A stretch of DNA of 38,467 nucleotides from CAYGUK01 sp964352985 (GTDB taxonomy: Bacteria > Pseudomonadota > Gammaproteobacteria > JAHCLG01). Below the pieces are notes generated by a model. It was not told the DNA's origin. It saw only the letters and a list, made by a program, of their open reading frames with translations, and did not search any database. The translations under genes were made by a program, and so were the position numbers. This document shows, piece after piece, positions 32,262 to 38,467 of the stretch; the stretch's first letter is position 1, and every line of letters begins with the position of its first letter. The DNA is taken from the NCBI GenBank assembly GCA_964352985.1, contig CAYGUK010000032.1, positions 1 through 38,467 of the forward strand. The letters run 5' to 3'.

Positions 32262-33320
32262 CTAAGGTTTAAAATCATGTTTGCGTTGTAACGCTTTACT
32301 TTGCTTGCCTAACACAAAACTATTAACAAAAACTTCATAAAAATTTAATGTAATTAAGATACTACCAATAATTTTAATTTTATCAGGTGGTACTAAACCT
32401 GAAAAGATTGAAAATACTGTTGCCGTGGGAGCTAATGTTGCTCTTATTGAACGACTAATTTCTTCACTATTTAATAAACAAGCGATACATTTATAGCTTG
32501 GGTCTGTCTCTGTTTGTTCTATTGGTCTCGCTATTTCTTGATGAGAGAGTTGATTTAAACACTTTACACAAAGCGTTAATTTTCGACGCGCGAGTTTTAA
32601 GGCAACTAAACCTGATGTAATACCTGCAATAATTGAAACAGGCGCAATATAATTTAACCATCGCACACTATCATGAAGATATTGAAGACCAACAGGCACA
32701 CCACTTGCAATAAGAGCGACGCCTAAACCACTAAAAATCATCAGCCCCATTGATGACTTCAACGCATGGCGCTGCTTTATTTGTTGCACCGATTCAGATT
32801 GATCCTCTTGAAGATGAGCGATTTTTTTTTCAAGTAATTGGCGTTCTATTTTAAATTGCCACAATTCAATTCCTCTTTCGATATAGATACAAGTCACGGT
32901 AACACTGCCCACAAACATCACCACATTAGTCATGCCAGCAGTCGCGAAAGCTGCAGTACTAATACTGCCAATGCCTCTAAAAATGGAAAGTAAATTGTTG
33001 CCTTTTTTGATGGCGATTAATTTGTTTCTTAATGGTAGATCTTCGTCTGAACCATCTTCAGATTGAGCAGTTTCACTAACTTCAGTTTGAATAAATGCAA
33101 TTTCATTACGCTTTTTAGCCTGATGACTTTTTGCTAATCCCCACGCCGCATAAACGGAACCAATAAATAAAAACGTGACATCTCCACCACCGTTGATTAA
33201 TAAAACTACAGCTGTGATGAGTAAACCCAAACATATCACGGAAAAGCCTGCACGAGATGCTCGCAAGTATGATTGGCTGGGCAATGTTTTTTTAGGTATT
33301 AATGAATTTTTCCCTAACAT
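32262..33320 (-). CDS. Multi-pass membrane protein with paired CxxC motifs
   Basis: A 352-residue protein with roughly six to eight membrane helices (for example residues 25-42, 47-62, 113-145, 190-215, 225-247 and two near the C-terminus). A charged loop with a coiled-coil look lies at about 148-185 (ERQLLEKKIAHLQEDQ). Between membrane helices are LCVKC and, about 35 residues later, KCIAC, a CxxC...CxxC pair able to bind zinc or iron. No family is recognised. The start is firm, with GAGGAATAAAA before the ATG. Confidence 0.55.
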   Translation of the reverse strand: MLGKNSLIPKKTLPSQSYLRASRAGFSVICLGLLITAVVLLINGGGDVTFLFIGSVYAAWGLAKSHQAKKRNEIAFIQTEVSETAQSEDGSDEDLPLRNKLIAIKKGNNLLSIFRGIGSISTAAFATAGMTNVVMFVGSVTVTCIYIERGIELWQFKIERQLLEKKIAHLQEDQSESVQQIKQRHALKSSMGLMIFSGLGVALIASGVPVGLQYLHDSVRWLNYIAPVSIIAGITSGLVALKLARRKLTLCVKCLNQLSHQEIARPIEQTETDPSYKCIACLLNSEEISRSIRATLAPTATVFSIFSGLVPPDKIKIIGSILITLNFYEVFVNSFVLGKQSKALQRKHDFKP

Positions 33321-33417
33321 TTTTATTCCTCTTTTTTTTGCTTATTATTTATTATTTTAAACTTATTGCAAAGAGGAATTTATCAATTGTCTCCTAAGAA
33401 ATTGCTTATTTTAATTT

Positions 33418-33609
33418 TTAAGTATTGAGCAAAATTTTATTTAACGCTTCAGTATTAACGCCACTTTGAGCAAGTGTTTGCATTTGGTTCAAGGTTTGTT
33501 TATTTAATGATTGTTTAAAGGTGTGCGAGAAATGAATCACAAGCGGTAAAATCACCGCAACAACAGGAAGTAAAATTAAAATTTTATGAGATCCTTTACG
33601 AGTATTCAT
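33418..33609 (-). CDS. Small single-pass membrane protein, 63 residues
   Basis: The ATG at 33609 gives a short basic N-terminus (NTRKGSHK), one membrane helix (ILILLPVVAVILPLVIHF) and a Gln/Asn-rich helical tail. The in-frame TTG at 33621 is less likely. It is divergent from the XRE regulator, which may control it. The family is unknown. Confidence 0.45.
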   Translation of the reverse strand: MNTRKGSHKILILLPVVAVILPLVIHFSHTFKQSLNKQTLNQMQTLAQSGVNTEALNKILLNT

Positions 33610-33674
33610 GGTTAATTCCAATTAAATTTAACATGGGCTAACGATAATGGAGAGAATCATTATATACAACCATA

Positions 33675-33701
33675 TTGACAATAGTTCGATTATCTTATAC
33701 A
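33675..33701 (+). promoter_or_regulatory. Putative promoter of the XRE regulator
   Basis: TTGACA (33675-33680) is followed after 15 bases by TATACA (33696-33701), about 38 bases before the ATG at 33739. An inverted repeat ATAATG-N8-CATTAT lies just upstream, near 33643-33662, between the divergent genes and could be an operator. Confidence 0.4.
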
Positions 33702-33738
33702 TTTAGTATCATTATTTAATACTTATTATTGATCATTG

Positions 33739-34473
33739 ATGTCGCAAATTACCTTATTAATAAAAGCGCTCAAACAACATTTAAAAGCACAATCGAAAAC
33801 CTATAAAGACGTTGCCATAAAATTAAATCTAGCCGAATCAAGTGTTAAACGCATGTTTGCGGATAATCATTTCACACTAAAAAGACTGGAAGAAATTTGT
33901 GACATGCTAGCCATTAGTTTTTCGGATCTTCTTCATAACATGCAACAATTAAGTAAACATATTGATCAACTCAGTTGGCAACAAGAAGAAACCATTGTCA
34001 GTGAACCAATGTTAACTTTAGTGACAATCTGTGTGATCAATCGCTGGCAGTATAAAGACATTATTCACTATTATAAAATAAGCGAACATCAATTAATTAA
34101 TAAACTTGCACAATTAGATAAATTAAAAGTTATTGAACTTTTGCCAAAAAATAAATTTAAACTTCTCATCTCTTCTGGTTTTACTTGGATCCCGAATGGG
34201 CCTATTCAACAATATTTCCAGCAACATATCTTAAATGATTTTCTGCAATCAAATTTTCAAAAAGATGATGAGGAAATGATTTGTCGTTTTGGTATGTTAA
34301 CGCCCGAATCAAACGCACTATTACGAAAAAAAATTCGCTTACTTGCTGAAGAATTTATTGATTTAAGTCACGCAGATAGTAGTGAATCGATAGACCAACG
34401 CATGGGCAGTGCTTGTGTTTTTGTTTTAAGACCGTGGGCACCACGTATTTTTGATGATTTAATTAGAAAATAA
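33739..34473 (+). CDS. XRE-family (Cro/CI-type) transcriptional regulator
   Basis: A 244-residue protein. The N-terminal helix-turn-helix (residues about 6-60) reads LKAQSKTYKDVAIKLNLAES, SVKRMFADNHFTLKRLEEIC and DMLAISFSDLL, a standard XRE domain. Residues 80-244 are a helical regulatory domain with a second possible winged-helix-like stretch (YKISEHQLINKLAQLDKLKV). The family binds operators as dimers. The first ATG at 33739 follows a TTG codon and lacks a ribosome binding site, so the message may be leaderless or weakly translated. The likely operator lies between it and the small membrane-protein gene. Confidence 0.8.
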   Translation: MSQITLLIKALKQHLKAQSKTYKDVAIKLNLAESSVKRMFADNHFTLKRLEEICDMLAISFSDLLHNMQQLSKHIDQLSWQQEETIVSEPMLTLVTICVINRWQYKDIIHYYKISEHQLINKLAQLDKLKVIELLPKNKFKLLISSGFTWIPNGPIQQYFQQHILNDFLQSNFQKDDEEMICRFGMLTPESNALLRKKIRLLAEEFIDLSHADSSESIDQRMGSACVFVLRPWAPRIFDDLIRK

Positions 34474-34499
34474 TCGATTTTAAAACGTAACTCTCTCAT

Positions 34500-35261
34500 T
34501 TAATTATGACGATTACCTTTAGCCCTGAGTGTATCATCAACAGGAATCTCACTCTCTTGAACATTAATACGGTATTTTTTGTTTTTGATCACCTCCTCGG
34601 ATGATTGAGATTGGAGATGAAAATCAACAGTCACCCAATCTTCTTCGATATCCTGTGAACCTTTTAAGTTATCGACGAAAACAAAATCGTCCTCTTCTTC
34701 TAATTGTTTATTCCTAAATCTATATTCTTCATTTAATTTAGCTTCTGCCTCAGGTAATAGGCTAATTATCTGATTATAATTAAATGCTTTTTTAACTATC
34801 GGTAAATGTTCCGGGATTAATTTAGGCGTTATATATTTAAACCGGATACCATTTTTAACCAGAAATTTTATTCTTGTCGAATAAATATTTTTTAGATAAT
34901 GCGCCAAGCTATCTGGATATTCTTGTAAATACGCTTCTTGATGAGCTTGTAATTCTAATAAATAATAGTTTAGTTTAATTTTTCCAAAATCAAACACTAA
35001 ACCTATCGGTGACCCATGATCAATACCATTGTTCGCATAAGGAATAACAACGATGGTATAACAATTTTTTTTAGATTGGAAAATACGTTGAATCACTAAA
35101 AAGTAACCATTACTAGGCAGTAACCCTTCACCATAAAAATGATCTTTATGAATTGTTAATATTTTATCAAGTAATACATGAAACCAAAACAATTGTTCTT
35201 GTTCGGGCAAATACAGAGCCCAATTCTTATCATAAACATATGTTAATTGACCACCAAACAT
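34500..35261 (-). CDS. Hypothetical protein with LIR-like acidic/aromatic motifs
   Basis: A 253-residue soluble protein of unknown family. The N-terminal part is Tyr/Phe-rich (residues 1-110). Near residues 195-220 it has EEEDDFVFVDN and, shortly after, DIEEDWVTVDF. Each has acidic residues followed by aromatic-x-x-aliphatic, the form of a eukaryotic LC3-interacting region. The ATG is preceded by AGAGAGA. The motifs could be chance in a Glu/Asp-rich linker; if the protein is secreted into a host they could bind autophagy proteins. Confidence 0.5.
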   Translation of the reverse strand: MFGGQLTYVYDKNWALYLPEQEQLFWFHVLLDKILTIHKDHFYGEGLLPSNGYFLVIQRIFQSKKNCYTIVVIPYANNGIDHGSPIGLVFDFGKIKLNYYLLELQAHQEAYLQEYPDSLAHYLKNIYSTRIKFLVKNGIRFKYITPKLIPEHLPIVKKAFNYNQIISLLPEAEAKLNEEYRFRNKQLEEEDDFVFVDNLKGSQDIEEDWVTVDFHLQSQSSEEVIKNKKYRINVQESEIPVDDTLRAKGNRHN

Positions 35262-35312
35262 AGTTTTCTCTCTTTAAGTAAAGAATATTTTATAGTTTTT
35301 ATTTTTTCCTAC

Positions 35313-36511
35313 TTATTTTTTCTGGGAAGTAAAAGTTGTCCTATCGGCGATTGCTGATGACTCACTGACTTCTTCAACAACCATCTTCATTTGTTGACTA
35401 GGTTTTATCGCTTTTGTCAATGATACTGATAAACTTGTAGGATCAGTTTTAGCTCGCTTTTCCTTTTTTCCTTGCCTCAATTCACTGCCACGTTTTTTAT
35501 TTATCGGAAATTTGGGTTCAGTTTGTATTCGACATCCTGTTATTCCAAATTTTTCTGCATGTTCAATTTCAAAAGATCATCATCAATTAAGAAATTGTTA
35601 CCTTGTGGATTTATTTTTTTAATAATGCTTGCTTTAGATTGTTCTGGATGAGAAACACGATCGGTAAATATAACTGATTCATATGGAATAATAACTTGAT
35701 GATGAGTTTGTTCTTTAAGTGCCTCTAGTACCGCTGCAACACTTTGGACTTTGTTTGGATCAGATTCTTCATCCGTTTTTTTTCGCGCAGTGATAATACC
35801 GATTTTAAGTTTTTCTATAGGGAAAATTTTCGTTAACTCGATTATTAAATTTAGTACTGTTGATGTTAAGACCGTTGTATTACTAAGCTGAGTAAATAAT
35901 ACATCTAACAATGTTTGATCCACATCAAACCAAAGTGTGGCTTCACCACCTAATTGTAGGGCTAATCTTATCGGCAGCGAATCAAAGTCACCTCTTTGCC
36001 TAAGAGGCAAATAACGTGAATTTTGCTTAAAGAAAGCGGCCAAGATACTATCACTTGAAATCAAGAGCGTATTTTGTTGGTTAAAAACCGTAAAAAGCCC
36101 GTCAGGAAGAATAAAATTTGATTGATCATTTTCTACATGAAGTAAAGCGCATTCAATACCCGGGATTTGTCGAGTATATAAACTTACAATTTCAGCAATA
36201 GAGGGTAAAGATATTATTTTTTTATTTTGCCCATTTGTAATAATAACTTCTGTTACATCTTGTCGTTTAGTTGCAAGTAACAATAGGTGAATTATAAATT
36301 TTGGATTTTGTTTTTTAAGGGATGAGATATAACGTTTCAACCCAAATAAAGATTCGAGAGAAGGTTGATAATCATGTAATCTCGCAAAAGTTAAGAGCTC
36401 GCCTAATGGACAAATTACAAAATAATTATTTTGAGTGGAACTATCATCTTCTAAAAATTTTTTTCCGAAGTCTTCAACATTATAAAAAACTTCGTTTTGC
36501 GCTCTTGCCAT
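35313..36511 (-). pseudogene. HAD-superfamily protein, apparently frameshifted near the C-terminus
   Basis: From the ATG at 36511 the frame runs 323 residues. Residues about 190-315 are a HAD domain: motif I WFDVDQTLLD, motif II IGIITARKKTD, motif III KASIIKKI and motif IV NFLIDDDLL. The annotated end (LKLNMQKNLE) is odd. A shift of one base in the run of four A at 35571-35574 (plus strand) instead gives DLFEIEHAEKFGITGCRI, a natural continuation of a HAD motif IV helix, and this frame stays open for a further basic tail (KKRGSELRQGKKEKRAKTD) to TAA at 35313. So either one base is missing in this sequence or the gene is truncated. The N-terminal 180 residues match nothing I know. Confidence 0.6.
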
Positions 36512-36642
36512 CAGGATTACTTAGAATTTAATTATTTTAAGTATCATAAGCAAAGAAGATTAAGTTAAAATGACAGACGATAATTCAATTGCAAAGAGGA
36601 ACGTTAAATTACACGCCCCTCTTAACGAACTTTGAGCAAATA

Positions 36643-36945
36643 CTAAAATACATTCCCTGTGCCCATGCAATTTCCTACCTTGTTTAATGCGCCCATGACT
36701 TCTTTTTTCTGATCTTCATTAGGATGAGGATATTTTTTTTCAGCCACTTTCATCGTCGCTTCGAGTTTCTCCATGTATTTCATTTTTTTATCCATGTCTT
36801 CAGTACCACAAATTTTTTCTGCAATATTACTAATTTTCGTAATGGGATCTTCATCAGATGCAGCATAAGCAGTAAAACTAAATGACATGCAAAATAAGGC
36901 CGTGCTCAGGGCGATAAAGCATTTTTGTTTGATACTTTTAATCAT
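36643..36945 (-). CDS. Small secreted protein, 100 residues
   Basis: The ATG at 36945 has AGAAGG upstream and gives a signal peptide (MIKSIKQKCFIALSTALFCM then SFSFTAYA, cleavage after AYA). The mature part is about 70 residues, charged and helical, with two cysteines (IAEKICG and GNCMG) that could pair. An upstream in-frame ATG at 37011 would spoil the signal peptide and is rejected. The function is unknown; it is probably periplasmic. Confidence 0.65.
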   Translation of the reverse strand: MIKSIKQKCFIALSTALFCMSFSFTAYAASDEDPITKISNIAEKICGTEDMDKKMKYMEKLEATMKVAEKKYPHPNEDQKKEVMGALNKVGNCMGTGNVF

Positions 36946-37089
36946 TGATTTAAACCTTCTGTAATCGTTCAAAATAAGAATAGTTGCTGAAAAACCCTTT
37001 GTCAAAATCATACATATAAATATACTTAAAGTATTTCATACACTTATCAATTTCCCAGGATGAATAATCTTGAATAGGGAGGGAAAATA

Positions 37090-37125
37090 ATGCGGTTTTC
37101 TTATCAGCCATTGCTATCGATCTAA
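37090..37125 (+). other. Possible 11-codon leader ORF with strong ribosome binding site
   Basis: AGGGAGGG lies six bases before an ATG that opens MRFSYQPLLSI and a stop. Such a strong site before so short a frame is notable. However, a promoter-like TATAAT at 37135-37140 lies downstream of it, so it may not be on the carbonic anhydrase message. Confidence 0.25.
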
Positions 37126-37158
37126 CAACACTTTTATAATGGACGACTTTTAAAAGTC
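37111..37158 (+). promoter_or_regulatory. Putative promoter and palindrome of the carbonic anhydrase gene
   Basis: TTGCTA (37111-37116), 18 bases, then a perfect TATAAT (37135-37140) about 30 bases before the ATG. A 14-bp palindrome GACTTTTAAAAGTC (37145-37158) covers the expected transcription start and could be an operator. Confidence 0.5.
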
Positions 37159-37169
37159 AGGGAAAAATA

Positions 37170-37769
37170 ATGCCATCAACATTTAAAGCCGGTTATAAAA
37201 AATTTCGTGAAAAATATATTGCAAGTGATCCGACTATCATGCCTCAACTTGCTGATGAAGGACAAAAACCAACAACCATGGTTGTTGCTTGCTGTGATTC
37301 TCGGGTTGATCCATCTATTATTTTGCAATGTAATCCAGGTGATTTATTTGTCGCAAGAAATGTTGCCAATATTATTCCGCCTTTCGAGTCAGATAGTAGT
37401 TTACATGGTACCAGTGCCGCACTGGAATTTGGCATTTGTTATCTCAATGTAAAACATTTAATTATTTTAGGTCATAGTCAATGTGGTGGCATGCATGCGC
37501 TATTACATCAAGAAACTTTGCACCAAAATGATTTTTTATCGCGTTGGGTTTCTTCACTTAATATAGAATCACCCAAACCTGATGTCGATGATTTAGCAAA
37601 ACAAGCGCTTTGTCGTTCACATGAAAATAGTTTAACGTTTCCTTGGATTAAAAGCCGTGTTGACAATGGAGAATTAAAAATTCATCGCTGGTTTTTTAAT
37701 ATTAAATCAGGTGAAATTTTCATGTACCAAGCAGATAAAAATGACTACGTCACGTTTGCGACAGATTAA
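37170..37769 (+). CDS. Beta-class carbonic anhydrase
   Basis: A 199-residue cytoplasmic zinc enzyme that interconverts CO2 and bicarbonate. The zinc ligands are Cys42 in ACCDSRVDP and His102 and Cys105 in LGHSQCGGM, and the Asp43-Arg45 dyad is present. VARNVANIIPP and the GTSAALEFGI core are typical. The length suits the beta class (about 200-220). AGGGA lies seven bases before the ATG. It converges with cysS, with 18 bases between the stops. Confidence 0.94.
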   Translation: MPSTFKAGYKKFREKYIASDPTIMPQLADEGQKPTTMVVACCDSRVDPSIILQCNPGDLFVARNVANIIPPFESDSSLHGTSAALEFGICYLNVKHLIILGHSQCGGMHALLHQETLHQNDFLSRWVSSLNIESPKPDVDDLAKQALCRSHENSLTFPWIKSRVDNGELKIHRWFFNIKSGEIFMYQADKNDYVTFATD

Positions 37770-37787
37770 GCTGCAACCGAAACTGGA

Positions 37788-38467
37788 TCACTTGCGTCGC
37801 CAAGTGGTCCCCTGCTTACTATCGTCTAATATGATACCTTGTGCTAATAACTCATCACGTATTTGATCGGATAACGCCCAATTTTTTTTAGCACGCGCCA
37901 TTTCACGTTGTTTGATTTTTAAATCGATCATTTCATTTTCAATACCAGATTGATTCGCAACAGATTGTAAATAAGTTGTGGGATCTTTTTGTAATAAGCC
38001 CATTAGCCCACCAAAATATTTTAATTGTCCCGCAAGCAGTTTCGCTTTTTTGATATCTTCTTCACGTTGACGATTAATTTCACGGACAAGATCAAACATC
38101 ACAGCAAAACAAATTGGCGTATTAAAATCATCGAGCATGGCTTGATGAAAACGATCATCAAATTCATTGGCAATTTTTGCGACTGGTGTTTGCTCGAATC
38201 CTCTCAATGCTGTGTATAATCTTTCTAATGATGATTTTGCTGCATTTAAATTTTCAGGTGAATAATTAACTTGACTACGATAGTGTGAAGATAATAAAAA
38301 ATATCGCACAATTTCGGGATTATATTCATCTAATACTTCACGAATTGTAAAAAAGTTTTTTAACGATTTTGACATTTTTTCATTATTAACTTGCACGTAT
38401 CCAACATGCATCCAATAGTTTACAAACGGCGAATCATTTGCAGCAACAGATTGTGCAATTTCATTTT
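37788..38467 (-). CDS. cysS: Cysteinyl-tRNA synthetase (C-terminal part; runs off right edge)
   Basis: This frame is open from the right edge of the window to TGA at 37788, about 226 residues. It begins NEIAQSVAANDSPFVNYWMH, then VNNEKMSKSLKNFFTIREVL containing the class I KMSKS loop, and the RYFLLSSHYRSQVNYS region. It continues into the DALR-type anticodon-binding helix bundle (LDDFNTPICFAVMFDLVREI) and ends RAKKNWALSDQIRDELLAQG then TTWRRK. This is the standard C-terminus of CysRS, which charges tRNA-Cys. The catalytic N-terminus with HIGH and zinc ligands lies outside the window. Confidence 0.95.
   Translation of the reverse strand, partial: NEIAQSVAANDSPFVNYWMHVGYVQVNNEKMSKSLKNFFTIREVLDEYNPEIVRYFLLSSHYRSQVNYSPENLNAAKSSLERLYTALRGFEQTPVAKIANEFDDRFHQAMLDDFNTPICFAVMFDLVREINRQREEDIKKAKLLAGQLKYFGGLMGLLQKDPTTYLQSVANQSGIENEMIDLKIKQREMARAKKNWALSDQIRDELLAQGIILDDSKQGTTWRRK

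Noticed and set aside
37207..37452. 81-codon ORF overlapping carbonic anhydrase
   Set aside because: A +1 frame shadow of a gene with all zinc ligands in place.
1..38467. tRNA and rRNA genes
   Set aside because: I saw no T-loop GGTTCGA-type sequences in a cloverleaf context and no rRNA-like stretch.

Overview
The window is AT-rich (by eye about one third G+C) and densely coded on both strands. Its housekeeping proteins (CysS, beta-carbonic anhydrase, an OmpR/RstA-type two-component pair, a Bcr/CflA exporter, a DUF1853 protein) look gammaproteobacterial. Combined with low GC, many lineage-restricted hypothetical proteins, HAD-like proteins with a C-terminal membrane anchor and proteins with eukaryote-like short motifs, this suggests a host-associated member of the Legionellales (Legionella/Coxiella/Berkiella-like). 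That placement is inference; no rRNA or other marker gene is present.

Layout. 1-1680: a type IV toxin-antitoxin operon, AbiEi antitoxin then AbiEii nucleotidyltransferase toxin, both leftward, behind a palindromic operator/promoter; the toxin runs off the left edge. 1960-3310: a tandem pair of six-cysteine secreted mini-proteins and a membrane protein resembling VUT/YhhQ transporters. 3690-7880: a large unknown protein, a secreted S10-type serine peptidase and a possible GNAT-fold protein. 7880-9015: an IS66 transposase remnant and two very small lysine-rich proteins. 9376-11776: a LuxR-type regulator and a Bcr/CflA efflux pump. 11816-15069: two paralogous HAD phosphatase-like proteins flanking a DUF1853 protein. 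15614-18133: a large cadherin-like repeat protein with eight 13-residue Pro-rich repeats. 18194-19171: a secreted esterase. 19303-20481: a gene broken by an in-frame stop and a Cys-cluster protein.

20564-22854 is a response regulator/histidine kinase operon with an ATGA overlap. 22947-23936 is a methyltransferase directly behind a perfect LexA-type box (TACTGT-N8-ACAGTA). 24259-25008 is an unknown protein with a strongly basic, NLS-like tail. 25010-26898 is a Rieske oxygenase plus SDR operon. 27044-28568 holds a stand-alone GyrI-like protein and an AraC regulator carrying the same kind of domain. 28632-28779 is a compact array of four hairpins upstream of a secreted GH16 beta-glucanase. 29747-36945 carries hypothetical proteins, an SPFH protein, a TauD-like dioxygenase, a multi-pass membrane protein with paired CxxC motifs, an XRE regulator and a third HAD protein apparently split by a frameshift. 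The right edge has beta-carbonic anhydrase and, convergent to it, the C-terminal part of cysteinyl-tRNA synthetase.

The genes do not form one large pathway. The strongest local units are the AbiE module, the HAD/DUF1853/HAD cluster, the two-component operon, the Rieske/SDR operon and the AraC/GyrI pair. Several intergenic stretches contain short decayed coding fragments, which points to ongoing gene loss.
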